Shown: positions 22,241-34,083 of the stretch, piece by piece
Position numbering within the stretch: position 1 is the first letter of the stretch
Layout: each line of letters begins with the position of its first letter
DNA from: Morella rubra
Lineage: Eukaryota; Streptophyta; Magnoliopsida; Fagales; Myricaceae
Direction of reading: 5' to 3'
Length of the DNA: 64,000 bases
NCBI GenBank assembly: GCA_003952965.2
Contig: CM025850.1
Location: forward strand, 30,802,610-30,866,609
Translations under genes and position numbers: made by a program
The notes under the pieces: model-generated
The model's database searches: none
Told to the model about the DNA's origin: nothing
The model's input: only the letters and a program-made list of their open reading frames with translations

Positions 22241-22985
22241 TGATTTCTCATGAAACATGGATGAGCCTTGTATTGACAAGAAGTCAGTGGGAGTTTAGTA
22301 ATGTTTCTAATTCTTTATGTTAGTAATATGCTACTTGTGAGAATGATGTCGGGGTGATGTCATCAATGAAAAAGATGGTTCACGAACCATATTTTTCAAG
22401 TCAAAGACCTTTGGAAGTGTTCCGCGTTCTTGGAACCAAATTGTTTGGAAACCGAGAGAAGAGGTTTTTAGGACTACATTGACAAATATTGGCAATGGTT
22501 TACATAATACCAAGGAAAGATTTTATCCTTTGGGTATACTATTCATCTTTCCAAGAGGAGAGAGATAAGGCCAGATATTAGTCTTGCAGTCAGCATTGTA
22601 AGTAGATATTAATTTGACATGGGCTCTGTAGCTGGACAGCGATCAAACATATTCTCAAATACTTGAGAAGTATTAAACACTAGTTTCTGGTGTTCAGAGT
22701 TGAGAATTTGTGGACTGTCTAGAGATGCACAAGTTCAGTTGTTATTGTTAATTGATCAATTTTGAACTTGTGTGTATACTTTGGGTAAATATGCATGGAG
22801 TTGCAAAAGTTGTAAGCAGAATATCGCTATTGACTCTAGCACTGAAGGCAAAACACATAGAAAGAAGATACATGATATGGTGAATCAGAGAGAGATGTCG
22901 TGATGGCTAGTGTATTGTCCACCTAGTACATTGCGGATCTGTTTTCACTGAATCGCTGGCTCAAAAATGTTTGTGACACATTTAG
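22241..22985 (+). pseudogene. Copia E reverse transcriptase end and RNase H remnant
   Basis: Plus-strand pieces correspond to the RT active-site region ('FLILYVSNMLL', where relatives have L-Y-V-D-D) and its downstream part ('EVFRVLGTKLFGNREKR'). RNase H pieces follow ('TAIKHILKYLRS', 'KHILKYL'). The catalytic Asp pair is lost, with S-N in place. Stops are frequent. The minus-strand frame at 22331-22513 is antisense to this remnant. Confidence 0.65.
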
Positions 22986-23022
22986 AGTCTATTTGGGTAT
23001 GAGATACTTAGAGATATGGTTT

Positions 23023-24289
23023 TGAGTGCAAGTGGGAGATGTTGGAAATATGCCCTCAAAACTATTATTAGAATAATTATGAGATAATTATTTATTTTTA
23101 TCGTCACATGTATTTATTATTTATTGGGTATATTGTTGTAACATGAGATGTTACAATTATATTGTTAAGTGAAATTGTAGAAAAGTCATGCCATGATTAA
23201 TGAATCAAAAGGCGGGAGTATGACTTTTCGGTTCCTTGTTCACTCGGTTCCTTGTTCACTTTTGTTCTAGACCGAGGTACATATTTATGTACAAATAGGT
23301 CTACACTCGTTGTGCCTCTATTAAATAGGATGATGGACTCCGTCATTGAGGTAGTGACCTTAAGCAGATGAGTGGGTGCACTGTAAGAGTACATGCACTG
23401 AACGGATCAAATATGAATACTTTATGGAAGTGATCGCTGATGTTAAGAAAGTATTCAACACAATTAATTTATTGTATCCTTAGACTTGAGAGGTTTATAC
23501 AGTTTTGTTTGTTGTGTACTTGTGCCTTGAGAGTCATTTGGTGATGATCTTTCTAGGTCAAATATTAGACAACGTTGGGTCTTGTATATGATAAATGAGC
23601 TTGTATAAATGCTTAACAAGGAATCTACTGGTTTCTTTGTAAGATAGTATATTCAGTATATCTGTATAGAGTTGGACTTAAAAAGAAATCACTGGCTAGT
23701 GGACTTTGCGAAAATGTTTTTCAAAATTAAATATATATATATATATATATTTATTGTGAAATTGTTTTAGAAACATTTTTTAAGAGTCAACGAGTTACAG
23801 ATTTTGAATTAAAATTATATGAGCTAGGGACTTAATCAGTGATATTATTCCGGTCCTATTAACTCATGTGGAATATAGTATGGTGGAAGGATAAATAAAC
23901 AAATAATTGTTAGCAAAAAGGGTTTTCAAAAAAATAGTCTCACTATCTCGGGGGTCAATTGTGATATGTTAATGGACATGATCACAATTAGTAGAAGCCC
24001 ATAAATTCGGAATACAGAATATAAGGGAGTTAATGAAAAAAAGTTTTTCATGATGATCCTACGGAGATTTGAGATCCCTAAAGATCCCATGCATAAGCAC
24101 AGAAAGGTTCTGAGTAAGCCATTAAAATAGCTCAGAATTTCATTTGAGAGAGTACAAGTCATTTTTCGAGAGAATAGTTCTCTCTCTACTTCTCTCTCAA
24201 GAACTGTGAGCGTGGATTTGAAGGAGGCAGAACTTTTGGGCTGCTGGATTTCAACGATCAAGATTTTTTTTCCGCTGCGTAAACTTTCA
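23023..24289 (+). repeat. Polypurine tract and 3' LTR of copia E
   Basis: The tract AGTGCAAGTGGGAGA (about 23025-23039) is followed by an LTR that starts TGTTGGAAATATGCCC at 23040. The LTR ends at about 24289 (AAACTTTCA), judged by comparison with the LTR of copia F, which ends at the same word. The length is about 1250 bp. It holds an (AT)n run at 23730-23750. The minus-strand frame inside it at 23926-24351 resembles no protein I recognise. Confidence 0.75.
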
Positions 24290-24651
24290 ATGATAAGATA
24301 GTAGAAGTGTAGTGCAGACGGAAAAAGATCACGAGGATGCAGAGGAGGCATGGCCTCTCATTATAGTTGTTGAATGAGTTCCACATTCTAAAGTGTTTTG
24401 CTTGCAATTCTTATGTGTTTGGTAATCATGGTGGGATTATTTAGATGAAAGTATCAACAAAGTAGTAATTAAAGAGTCCCACTTTTATTAAGCCTTCGAG
24501 TCATATTTCCATTCACTCGAATATTTATTAATAAACAGTCCCACTTTTATTGGGTGTCTTCATGCTCTATCTGTCTTTGCCTATTAAAGGGTCGGAGTCC
24601 TGAACATAAAAAACAGTACTCTGTTATTTTCCCCACCACATATACTTAAAC
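24290..24651 (+). promoter_or_regulatory. 5' flank of the LRR receptor-kinase pseudogene
   Basis: This AT-rich stretch lies between the copia LTR and the ATG at 24652. The word AGTCCCACTTTTATT occurs twice, near 24475 and 24536. CTATTAAAGG near 24582 could be a TATA-like element, and ACTTAAACATGG gives a plausible start context. It is probably the remaining promoter and 5' leader of the kinase gene; the copia LTR may have removed more distal parts. Confidence 0.4.
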
Positions 24652-26658
24652 ATGGCATCTGCCATTTACATTTGCATTGTCTTAGTCGCATGGGCGACCT
24701 GTATCTTGTTATGCGGAACATATTTGGATACCGCACTTGAGTTCATGGAAGCATCTCAATCCCCTGCCCTATGACTATAAGAGAAGGCTCTGCTAAAGAC
24801 TGGGTTGTGGTTGAGTGGCCACACCAACAAGACCTCAAGTCCTTGCGAGTGGGTTGGTATTACCCGTAATGCCGGTGGAAGCGTCACAGAGATTGACAGA
24901 GCTAATGTCCCTTTGGGAGGTCAGCTTCAACTACTCAACTTCTCTTCCCCCCAAATTTTGTCAGTTTTGATCTTACTGGAAACGGACTCCAGGGGAGCAT
25001 CCCTCTTGAGATAGGTACTCTATTGAAGCTCAATAGCCTTGATCTTCGTTCAATAATCTTATGGGTCATTTACCTCATTCGCTTGCAAATATTACCCACT
25101 TAGTGACCCTTGATGTTTCTTCCAACCACATCCATGGACAAATCCCTCCACATATTTGGCTTTTAGCCAATCTTACCTATATTAAATTGTACAATAATGA
25201 ATTTAGTGGTTTGATTCCCTTGGAAATAAGGATGCTGAGGAATTTGGTATATTTGGACTTAGATGGTAATAGGTTCACTGGTCCCATTCCGTCAACCATA
25301 GGTCATCTAACAAAGTTGGAATATCTGTCACTCGCATAAAACCAAATCAATGGTTCTATTCGTCCCAAAATGGGGAGACTAAAGCATCTCTTTAAGTTGT
25401 CCCTAAGTGATAACAAGCTCATCGGTCCAATTCTGTCCACCTTAGCTTAGTTGAAAAAATTAGAATCCTAGTACCTATGGAATAATCGGATCAGTGGTTT
25501 CATTCCCCCAGAAATAGGCATGTTAAAGAATTTGTTCAATTTGGACCTTTCTGAGAACCATCTTATTGGTCCAATCCCTTTCACCTTTGGTCATCTAAAT
25601 AAATTACAAAATTTATTCCTAGATGAGAACCAATTAAATGGTTCTATTCCCTTTGAAATAGGAATGCTAAAGAACGTGATCTATTTGAACCTAACTGCTA
25701 ACATGCTCACTAGTCCAATCCCTTCTACTTTGAGTCATCCTAATAAGTTGGAAGCCTTGTCCATTGGATGGAATAAAATCAATGGTTCAATCCCTATAGA
25801 AATGGGGAACTTGAAGAATCTCAGGGATCTGGAGCTTCAGTCCAACAATATCATTGGTCCAATTCCTACTCATTTAGTCAATTGCAATGGATTGGAGCAA
25901 TTGCTACTGGTCCACAACAACTTAACTGGAAGCATTCCTTATCACATTCATGATTTTTATTGGCTACAAACTATGGACCTTAGTCATAACTTCATCAGTG
26001 GAGAAATACCAAAAGAACTTAGGCACCTAGGCTGTTTGTCAACCTTAAATCTCAGCTACAATAATCTTAGAGGTAGCATTCCCTCTTCTCTGATTTTTAT
26101 AAAGAAGATCAACTTGTCCTACAATTCTTTGAAGGGTCCAATTCCAAATACAATGATTGGCAATGAGCATTTATGTGGTGACTTCAAGGGTTTTCCTCCT
26201 TGCCTGTCCAATCAATTACCAAGAAAATAAAAATTGTTGTATCGATCACCCTTATCCTTGATTCTTAGCTCTTGGCAGTTGGCTATTGTCTCGACTTGTG
26301 GTTAAAAAAAATCAATCCAAATCAAGCAAAAAGAAGGAAGGAAACTTGTTCTCTATATGGAATTATGACGGAAAGATTGCATATGAAGACATCATCGTGT
26401 CAACTGAGGACTTCGACATTAAATATTGCATTGGAACCGTAAGTTGTGGTAGTGTTTACAAAGTAAAGCTACCTTGTGGCAAAGTGGTGGCCTTGAAGAA
26501 ACTTCATCGATTAGAGGTTGAGAACTCAAGTTTCTTTAAGAGTTTCGAGAATAAGTAAAGGTATTAACAGAGATTCAACACCGAAACATTATAGAACTTT
26601 ATGGGTTCTGTTTACACAGACGATACATGTTTTTAGTTTACGAATACATGGAAAGGGG
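24652..26658 (+). pseudogene. LRR receptor-like kinase pseudogene, 3' part lost
   Basis: The ATG at 24652 gives a signal peptide ('MASAIYICIVLVAWATCIL'), then stops after about 40 codons. After frameshifts an LRR N-terminal domain appears ('CEWVGITRNAGGSVTEI'), then at 25061-26230 about a dozen leucine-rich repeats of the L-x-x-L-x-L-x-x-N-x-F-x-G-x-I-P type. Three in-frame stops interrupt them between 25337 and 25475. A frameshifted membrane segment (about 26225-26290) leads into the kinase domain ('YEDIIVSTEDFD', 'CGKVVALKKLH' with the ATP-binding Lys), which breaks off at 'VYEYMERG' when a SIRE-like LTR begins. It resembles the MIK2/At1g35710 type of plant receptor kinases. Confidence 0.85.
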
Positions 26659-27854
26659 TGTGAGTCCAGATATCAGCCCAAAGGGGGGGGGGGTGAATTG
26701 AGTTTATCAAAGAACTTATCATTTTTCAATAAAAACAAAGATCTGAAAATATTTAATGCTATAGAGAACGAAGAAAAATAAATGAAGCAATAAAGTAAAA
26801 GAGTAGGGAAGAGAGATAACCCGGCGATTTTTAGGTGGTTTGGCTAAGACTTGCCTACGTCCACTCCCAAGGCTATTTTCTTCCTTGGGCTTCTCCACTA
26901 TAATCCAATAGTATCCACAACTTAGCTTCGAGTGCTAAGTAACCGTTACAAGAGTTTTCTCGAGCTCACTCTTCAACTGGTGCACAAAGCCTATAAGATT
27001 TCTCCTATCCTCATGGGTAGGCCTAAGTGTATCCCACACTTAAAAGGTATTCAAAGATTTAATATAGGAATGAATAAACAATAGCTCTTAAAGCTAGATC
27101 AGGAAAAATAATGTTGAATGAATGGTTACAAGACAAGATCTGATGATGATGGTAGCAAGACAGTAGCTGATCTGTTAGAAAAAACGTGTAGCCTTGTCTT
27201 TTGCGCTTTTCTCACTTTTTGGAAGCTAGGTCAAGATTGATGATGTAGAGAGACAAAAGGTGTGCAAAAGATCTCTTTTTCTCTCTCCATAAGGTTCCCT
27301 TTATAGGTCTTCAGTCTTGGGGAGTCCCAAGGGCCTTTTTGGAATGTTGGAGAGGTGCCCTAAGTGCCATAACGTCTTGATTCGCGTGCTGAGTCATCTT
27401 TTTAAAATCAGTGTTCCCGCAACATGTGTCGACATATACATGCCTATGTGTCGACACTTTCATCAAGTCTGAAACTGACTCGTAGGTGCTTATGGCATGT
27501 GTCGACACTTCCCTCACTATGTGTCGACACCATCGAAATGACAATCTAGCTATTGTGCTATATGTTGACACCATCTTGGTAGTTAGAGCTTTTAGTGAAT
27601 TTTTGATATGCAATCCATTCCATTTCCACACTAAAACTCCTACAATGAAAAATATCACAGTTTAGGTGCAAGCCATGATGTTTAAATCAAATATAGGGCA
27701 TAAAGAACTAGAGAGAAATTTAAATACAATTGAGTACTCTCGATTGAATAGTGGATTGACACCCACGTATTCTAAAAATACTCGAAAACTATTTTGTCAT
27801 TTTTTATCATCAAAAATAGAGTTAGATAGCTCAAGGAGCAACCTTGGGCTAATA
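26659..27854 (-). repeat. SIRE-like LTR, copy B (3' LTR)
   Basis: It starts TGTGAGTCC and ends TTGGGCTAATA, 1196 bp, followed by a minus-strand polypurine tract. Paired GTCGAC palindromes lie at 27428/27450 and 27501/27523. It interrupts the kinase domain of the receptor-kinase pseudogene. A run of G at 26682-26691 matches the GGGGG block of the other copies. Confidence 0.85.
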
Positions 27855-27872
27855 ATCTCCCCCTTTTTGAGG
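27855..27872 (-). other. Polypurine tract of SIRE-like element B
   Basis: On the minus strand this reads TCAAAAAGGGGGAGAT next to the inner LTR end, the usual plus-strand primer of this copia group. Related tracts follow copies C (37765) and D (45728). A second purine-rich word, AAGGGGAGC, lies about 60 bp further in and also recurs in all three. Confidence 0.75.
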
Positions 27873-28469
27873 ATGACAAATTCCTTTTTAAAGATCTTTG
27901 CAATAAAAACAAAAAGCTCCCCTTAAGAACAAGCGGAGGTTTTTCAAAATAGTTTGTTGCAAAGTACTTTCAATTTTTAGAAAATTTTGTAAGAGACTCC
28001 TTTGTATTTAGACGTTTCCAAAAAATTTAAACCTGTTAGAAATACTTCTATATCATCCCTCAAACTTCTCAAACTCCATAATGTAATCTCATATCACAAA
28101 CACTTCAATATTCAACAAATAAACAGTAGTTTAGAGTTTAAGAGTACTACCTAGTAGTCAATGACGAAGCTTTGCAATTTTGAGAGAATATTATATCAAA
28201 GAAGATACAATTTGCAATTAGAGTTAAGTAAGGATAGAAAGAATTATCACAAACTCATCCAAAACAAGTAATCATATATCAATCAAAGTCAAACAATTAC
28301 AAAGATATATGAAAATGAAACGGAATGTTTTCTCTACGAAAAAGAGTACGACAAATAGTTACATATACTTATTCCCCTTTGGCATCAACTAAAAGAGGGG
28401 GAGGGTAAGGGTAAAGGTGAGGTAAAGATCACTGTGCTGAGCATGGACTAGGGTCAATGCGATACTTAC
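27873..28469. other. Non-coding 3' internal region of SIRE-like element B
   Basis: This AT-rich region lies between the polypurine tract and the third ORF. No coding frame is supported. Copies C and D share its first about 135 bp and then end, so this is the part of the element that marks their common truncation point. Confidence 0.6.
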
Positions 28470-30067
28470 AAGGAAATGTAGTCTTTGAGCGGCAAAACCA
28501 TTTGACCCAATTCTCAACATTGGGGGCGAAGATCTCTATCCTTGTTGATGAAGATATCGCAAGTCTGAGTCACATTAGAAGCGGTCCTCGAAACCAACTC
28601 TGTCATCTGATCCTGAGTCGTAGTTAGCTCAGTCATCTTCGTAATAAAAGATGCTCTCCAATCCTACAAAGTCTGTCTACAGAGAGTGATCAAGTTGTTG
28701 TAGTGATGCCGAATGGAGCGAGTCTCACGAGTAATGATCTCCATATCTGTGGTGTGAGAGGCTAGAATGGATTTGATCTCATCAAACCCAGCCCACATAT
28801 CATAATGCACTAACAGAACCTAATCCTTAAGTTCTAAAACTGAGGCTTCCAAGAGGGCAAGCCTAGTCTCATGAGAGCCTGAAGATACTGATCTGCTTGC
28901 TACTGGAGTATGTGGAGTATGTGGAAAGGCTGTAACTAGAATGTCACTTTCTAGTCTATCCTCAACCACTGCTTCCACTTCTTCTGGATCTTCCTCTTTA
29001 GCTTCTTCTTCCTCAGCTTCTTCCTCTTGAATTTCCTGAGAAGGACTCGCCACTGCCTTCTTAACCCTTTCATCATCCTCATTCTACACAAATCCCATAA
29101 GACGCAATGTCTTCTAATTGTATTCCCATGAGACCTTTGGTTTCTCTCTTTCTTCACCATTGGTCTCAACATCATGCAGATTAAACAACTGAGTGAACAA
29201 CATCCCATAAGGCAAACCCTGCCTCTTTTTCTCATAAGCTGCCTTCATATGATTCAGGAGGAGGTGGCCAAGATTCATTTGGCGCCTCGTGATCAAACAG
29301 TACATCACAAATAGATCCAGGAAAGTAACATACTCAAATTTTCTCGTCTTGGGAAGTATAATGTTATAGACCATATGATGTAATCATCTCCCATGCACAT
29401 TCAGGTCACTAGCTATGGGCTTCTCAATCTCAGTCAACTCAGGGTCATCCATAACTACCCTGAGAATCTCAATGGGCTTTACATCAGACATACCAGCCCA
29501 TGTATAAGACTCAAAGAATTTCACCCCTTAGTTTGGGGATAGGGCTACAGCATTCATCCCATTAACAGATAAGTCTATCATTTTTCCCTTCACAAACCCC
29601 GAAGCAACCTCAGACATATCAAAATTAAAATTTGCATATTACTGCCGAACCAAATAGGGAAAAGAATCACAGCACAAACTGATAAAATTTGACCAACCCT
29701 GAGCATCAAACAACTCCTAAAAATGAAATCTCTTCTCTATAAACCACAGCAACTGTACCCAACGGCTAGAGGTTACCTTTTGATTTATGAAATCTCTACT
29801 GGTGAATCCTGGAGCAAAATGAAAGACTTTTTGAAGGAGTAGACGAATCCCCATCAAGTCTAACTCTTTGCCTTGGCCTAGATGATTCCCCATGGTCGAA
29901 TACTCTCTTCCTTCATCCACTTGACATTTCGGTTGAAGTCTAGGGTGTTATGTGGAGGAGAGGAAGAGGATTTAGGGTTCTGTGGTGGAGGAGAGGAGAA
30001 TGGTGAAGTTTTAGGACATGGGAGAGGGAGGTTCTTGAGATCAGCATTGAGAGGAGGCACGGTTTGA
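28470..30067 (-). pseudogene. SIRE-like third ORF (plant transposon protein domain)
   Basis: This ORF lies between pol and the 3' LTR on the minus strand, where SIRE-type copia elements carry an extra, sometimes 'env-like', ORF. The pieces in order are a Pro-rich N-terminus ('PFSSPPPQNPKSSSSPP'), 'FAPGFTSRDFINQK' and 'VQLLWFIEKRFHF'. Then come 'PKTRKFEYVTFLDLFVMYCL', 'RQGLPYGMLFTQLFN' and a strongly acidic Glu-rich stretch (28900-29050) before a coiled-coil-like end. Stops and shifts break it at several places. No signal peptide or membrane span is visible, so an envelope role is not supported. The L-P-Y-G motif links it to the CACTA accessory genes. Confidence 0.65.
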
Positions 30068-30143
30068 GAGGTTTAGGGTTTGAATGATTTTGAAATTAAT
30101 AGAGAAATGATTTTTAGGTCAAAAGGGACTAAGTATATGAGGT

Positions 30144-30435
30144 GTCGACTCATTAAATGTAAGAGAAGTTAATGAATGCAACTGAATCGATGTTTTAAAA
30201 ATAGTCCATTCGAAGCATGTTACAGCACATATGGAATCATGTGACAACACATTGCATATGCACAAGACTATGTGTTGACATAAAGGAAAACATGTGTCAA
30301 CACTTACTTGATAGTTTGGTCTAGGAACAACCAGTATATCGACATATGACTGAATAGTGTTGACACATACAGATTCTAGAGAAAACAGTCAAGCAAGTCA
30401 GAAGTGTCGATACTTGAGAACTCAAGTGTGACACA
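30144..30435. repeat. Paired GTCGAC-type palindromes between pol and third ORF
   Basis: Degenerate copies of ATGTGTCGACACAT lie at 30144 (single) and in pairs at 30219/30241, 30274/30296, 30338/30359 and 30406/about 30427. Spacing within pairs is 21-22 bp, as in the LTRs of the same family. The pairs are 55-68 bp apart. The array sits just upstream of the third ORF on its own strand, so it could be a promoter-like element for that ORF, which is inference. Confidence 0.7.
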
Positions 30436-30526
30436 TGACATGCAAATGTGTAAAATGACATGTTTTCAATCAGAAAATGTATGATGCAATCCAATTAAGC
30501 ATAAAAACATATAATCACCTCAATTA

Positions 30527-31330
30527 TCAACCAATCAACACACGAATGATACATAAGGAGTTCATATAAAAAAAATCATTCGGGAGGAAAACGCATACCG
30601 ATCTCTTGACGAATGAAGTAGAAACGATCCTCATTGAGAGGTTTTGTGAATATATCAGCAAGTTGAAGATCTGTGCGTACAAACTCAAGTATAATGTCAC
30701 TTTTTGAGCATGATCATGCAAACAATGATGTTTGAGCTCGATATGTTTAGTCCTAGAGTGCTGAATGGGGTTTTTAGAAAGGTTTATGGCACTCGTGTTA
30801 TCACACTTAATTAGGATAAGAGAAAAATGAAAATGAAAATCTTCCAATTGTTGTTTCATCCACAATATTTGTGTGCAACAGTTACAAACAGCATATACTC
30901 AGCCTCTGTGGTTGATAAAGCCATAGAATTTTGTTTCTTACAAAACCATGACATTAGAGATGGGCCAAGAAATTGACACGCACCACTAGTATTTTTTTTT
31001 ATCAATTTTGCAACCGGCATAATCAACATCTGAGTATCCTTGCAAATTAAATTCAACATTCTTTGGATAAAAAAAAACCAAGATCTTGTGTGCCAACAAG
31101 GTAACGAAATATCCTTTTAACCACAAGGAGATAAGACTCCTTAGGGCAAGACTGAAATCTCACACACACGCACACACTACATGATATCAGGTCTACTCGC
31201 AGTAAGGTAAAGTAAAGAGACAATTATACCTTGATACCTCATTTGGTCAACGTCTTTGCCTTTTCATCCTTTTTCATTTTGATTGATGAACTCATTGGTG
31301 TACCCATCGATTTTGAGTTGTCCATCCCAT
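30527..31330 (-). pseudogene. SIRE-like RT end and RNase H
   Basis: The minus strand starts near 31330 with 'GMDNSKSMGTPMSSS', a typical end of the SIRE-type RT domain. Broken RNase H pieces follow ('RIFRYLVGTQDLG', 'GYSDVDYAG'), then 'LSTTEAEYMLFV' and 'WMKQQLEDF'. 'CDNTSAINLSKNPIQHSRTKHIELKHH' is in the 30527-30865 frame. Several stops are present. The element's more upstream part is missing because copia G begins at 31331. Confidence 0.8.
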
Positions 31331-32147
31331 AAATAAATAAACACATGTGCTAAACATAAAAGAAATAATTATCTTATAATCATCCTTAAATAAAATTAGT
31401 TTTTAGGACATACTTCTTACAATCTCCCACTTGCACTTAAAACCAGTTATATATATACTTGACTCCCATTGACTCTAAATGTTTCTCAAACACCTTTTGC
31501 GTCAATGTCTTTGTGAATGGGTCTACAATGTTCTCAGCTGACACTATCTTCTTCATAACCACATCACCCCGGTTCACTATGTCACAAATAAGATGAAACA
31601 TTCTTTCTATGTATTTTTGTCCTTTGATGTGCCCTTGGTTCCATCACCTGTGCAATAGCACCATTGTTGTCACAATAAATGGTGATAGGAAACTCAATCG
31701 AAGGGACAACCTCAAGCTCTTGTATGAATTTACGAATCCATACAGCTTCTTTTGCAGATTCACTTGTAGCTATATATTCTGCTTCAATGGTGGAGTCAGC
31801 AGTAGTACTTTGCTTGAAACTTCTTCCAACTCACTACTCCTTTACCCAACATGAAAAAAAATCCAAAAGTCGATCTTCTATCATCGATATCAAATTGAAA
31901 ATCCGAATCTGTGTATCCCTGGACAATAAGTGAATCCTCACCTCCAAACACCAACATGTAGTGTTTGGTTCCTTTTTAAATACTTGAGGATATGCTTAAC
32001 TACTATTTAGTGCTCAGGACCTGAGTTTAATTGATATCTACTCACAACACAAACAACATGACTAATATCTGGCCTTGTACAAAGCATTGCATACATGAAG
32101 CTCCCTACAGCCAAAGCATAAGGACATGACCTCATCTTATTTTTCAC
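31331..32147 (-). mobile_element. Copia G 3' end: LTR stub, polypurine tract, RNase H
   Basis: On the minus strand, RNase H pieces run from 32147 to 31440 ('FEGEDSLIVQGYTDSDF', 'RRSTFGFFFMLGKG'). A polypurine tract AAGTGCAAGTGGGAGAT follows (31422-31438). An LTR starts TGTAAGAAGTATGTCC at 31421 and is cut after about 91 bp at 31331. The LTR start is related to that of copia F (TGTAAGAATAATGCC), so the two are relatives in opposite orientation. Plus-strand frames here are antisense. Confidence 0.7.
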
Positions 32148-34083
32148 AAAAACATGGATTAGCCTTGTATTGACAAGAAGTTAGTGGGAGTTTAATTTTG
32201 TTTCTAATTCTTTCATTTAATAATATACTACTCAATTGGAATAATGTCCAAGTGATGTCATCAGTCAAAGACGTTTCGAAGTGTTCCATATTCTTCGAAC
32301 TAAGTTGTTGGTAACCAAGAAAAGAGATCTTTGGGACTATATTGATGAATACTGGCAAGGGATGGTTTGCAAATGCCAAGGAAGGGTTTTTACCCTTTAG
32401 GCATAATTTCATCTCTCCAAGTAGAGAGGGATAAGGCCAGATATTAATCAACTAGTCAGTTTTATGAGTAGATATTGATTTAACAAAGGCCTTGAATGCT
32501 GGATAGTGGTTAAGCATATTCTCAAGTTCTTGAGAAGAACTAAGCACTGATCTTGGTGTTTAGAGTTGAGTATTTGTAGACTATTCAGGGATGCATAAAT
32601 ACAGATATTATTGATAGTTGATTAATATTGAATTTTTTGTATGTGCATTGGGTAAAGGTGCATGAGTTGGAGGAGTTGTAAGCAGTTTAGAACTGATGAC
32701 TCCACTATTGTAAAGCATAATACATAGAAAGTATGTACGTGGGTATGAGATACCTATATGAATATTTTTAGTGCAAGTGGGAGATTGTAAGAATAATGCC
32801 TTAAAAATCATTTTCTAAATAATAGTTATTTAGATGTCGCATGTTTATATTTATTTATTGAGTAATATGTTGTGACATAAGATGTTACATAGTAATTATT
32901 GAGTGACATTGTAGAAAATTCATGCCAATGATTAATGAATCAAAGGTGGAAAGTATGACTCTTCGGTTCCTTGTTCACTTGATGTTTTGTTCTAGACCAA
33001 GTACATATTGATGTACGATAGGTCTACACTCATTGTGCCTCTATTTAATAGGATGATGGACTTTGTCATTGAGGTAGTGACCTTAAGCAAATGAGTGAGT
33101 GTCATGTAAGAGTACATGCACTGAACAGATCAAATATGAATAATTTTAGAAGTGATCACTGATATTGAGAAGGTATTCAACACAATTAGTTTATTGTATC
33201 CTTAGACCTGAGAGGTTTATATGAATCTATTTGTTGTGTACTTGTGCTTTGACTGAGTCATTTGGTGATGATCTTTCTAGGTCAAATATTCCAGATAACG
33301 TTGGGTCTTGTACATAATAAATGGGTTTGTATAAATGCTCAATAAGGAATCCACCAGTCTCTTGATGAGACAGTATATTCAATATATCTGTATAGGGTTG
33401 GACTAGAAAAAGAATCCATTGGCCGATGGTATTTTGTGAAAATATTTTTCAAAATTAATATATATATATATATAATATATTTATTTATTTGTTAAATTAT
33501 TTTGGAAACAATTGATAGTCCAACAAGTTACAGATTGTGAATTGAGAATTATATGAGTTAGGGACTTAATCGGTGATATGATTCCGGTCTATTGACTCAT
33601 GTGGAATATAGTTGGTGGAAGGATAAATAAACGAATAATTTTTAGCAAAAGGATTTCACAAATCAATCTCAAATCTCGGGGTGAATTGTAATATGTTGAT
33701 GGACATTATTACAATTAGTAGAAGCCTAAAATTCAGAATAAAAGAATATAAGGGAGTTAATGGAAAAAGAGTTTTTCCATGTGATCCTACGGCCGAGATC
33801 TGAGATCCCTAACGATCCACGCACTATCACAGCTAGGGTTTTCATAATAAGGATAGCTATGAGATAGTCTACCCTAATTTTGACTAATTGTTAGTTTGAG
33901 AGTTGGCCATCAGACTCAGAAAAACCAACAGTTGTGAGCGTGGAGAGGAAGGAGACAGAACATTTGGGCTGCTATTGTGAAATTCTCAAGAATGTGAGAT
34001 CAACAAGAGCCTTAAGATTATTGAAGAATTCTCAAGATCAACAAAGAGAATTGGTAAGTTAATTTTCCGCAGGCAAACTTTCA
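32148..34083 (+). mobile_element. Copia F 3' end: RT/RNase H remnant, polypurine tract, LTR
   Basis: From 32150 the plus strand parallels copia E from about 22255 (shared word GCCTTGTATTGACAAGAAG) through the RNase H remnant. A tract GTGCAAGTGGGAGAT precedes an LTR at 32786 (TGTAAGAATAATGCC) that ends at 34083 (AAACTTTCA), 1298 bp, with an (AT)n run near 33459-33480. The 5' part of the element is missing, and the left end abuts copia G head to head. The right LTR end abuts chitinase coding sequence. Confidence 0.75.

Larger units (their letters stand above)
20530..24289 (+). mobile_element. Ty1/copia element E, decayed, left LTR missing
   Basis: Gag, a short integrase remnant, an RT/RNase H remnant, a polypurine tract and a 3' LTR follow in copia order on the plus strand. 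The protease and most of the integrase and reverse transcriptase are deleted. No left LTR is seen. Its 3' half is related to copia F (32148-34083): both share words such as GCCTTGTATTGACAAGAAG and a similar LTR body. Confidence 0.8.

Noticed and set aside
23926-24351. Minus-strand 141-residue frame at the end of the copia E LTR
   Set aside because: It lies within the LTR and its 3' flank and resembles no protein; the related LTR of copia F does not keep it open.
28470-30067. Third ORF considered as a retroviral envelope-type gene
   Set aside because: No signal peptide, transmembrane segment or cleavage site is visible; the motifs fit a plant transposon protein domain instead.
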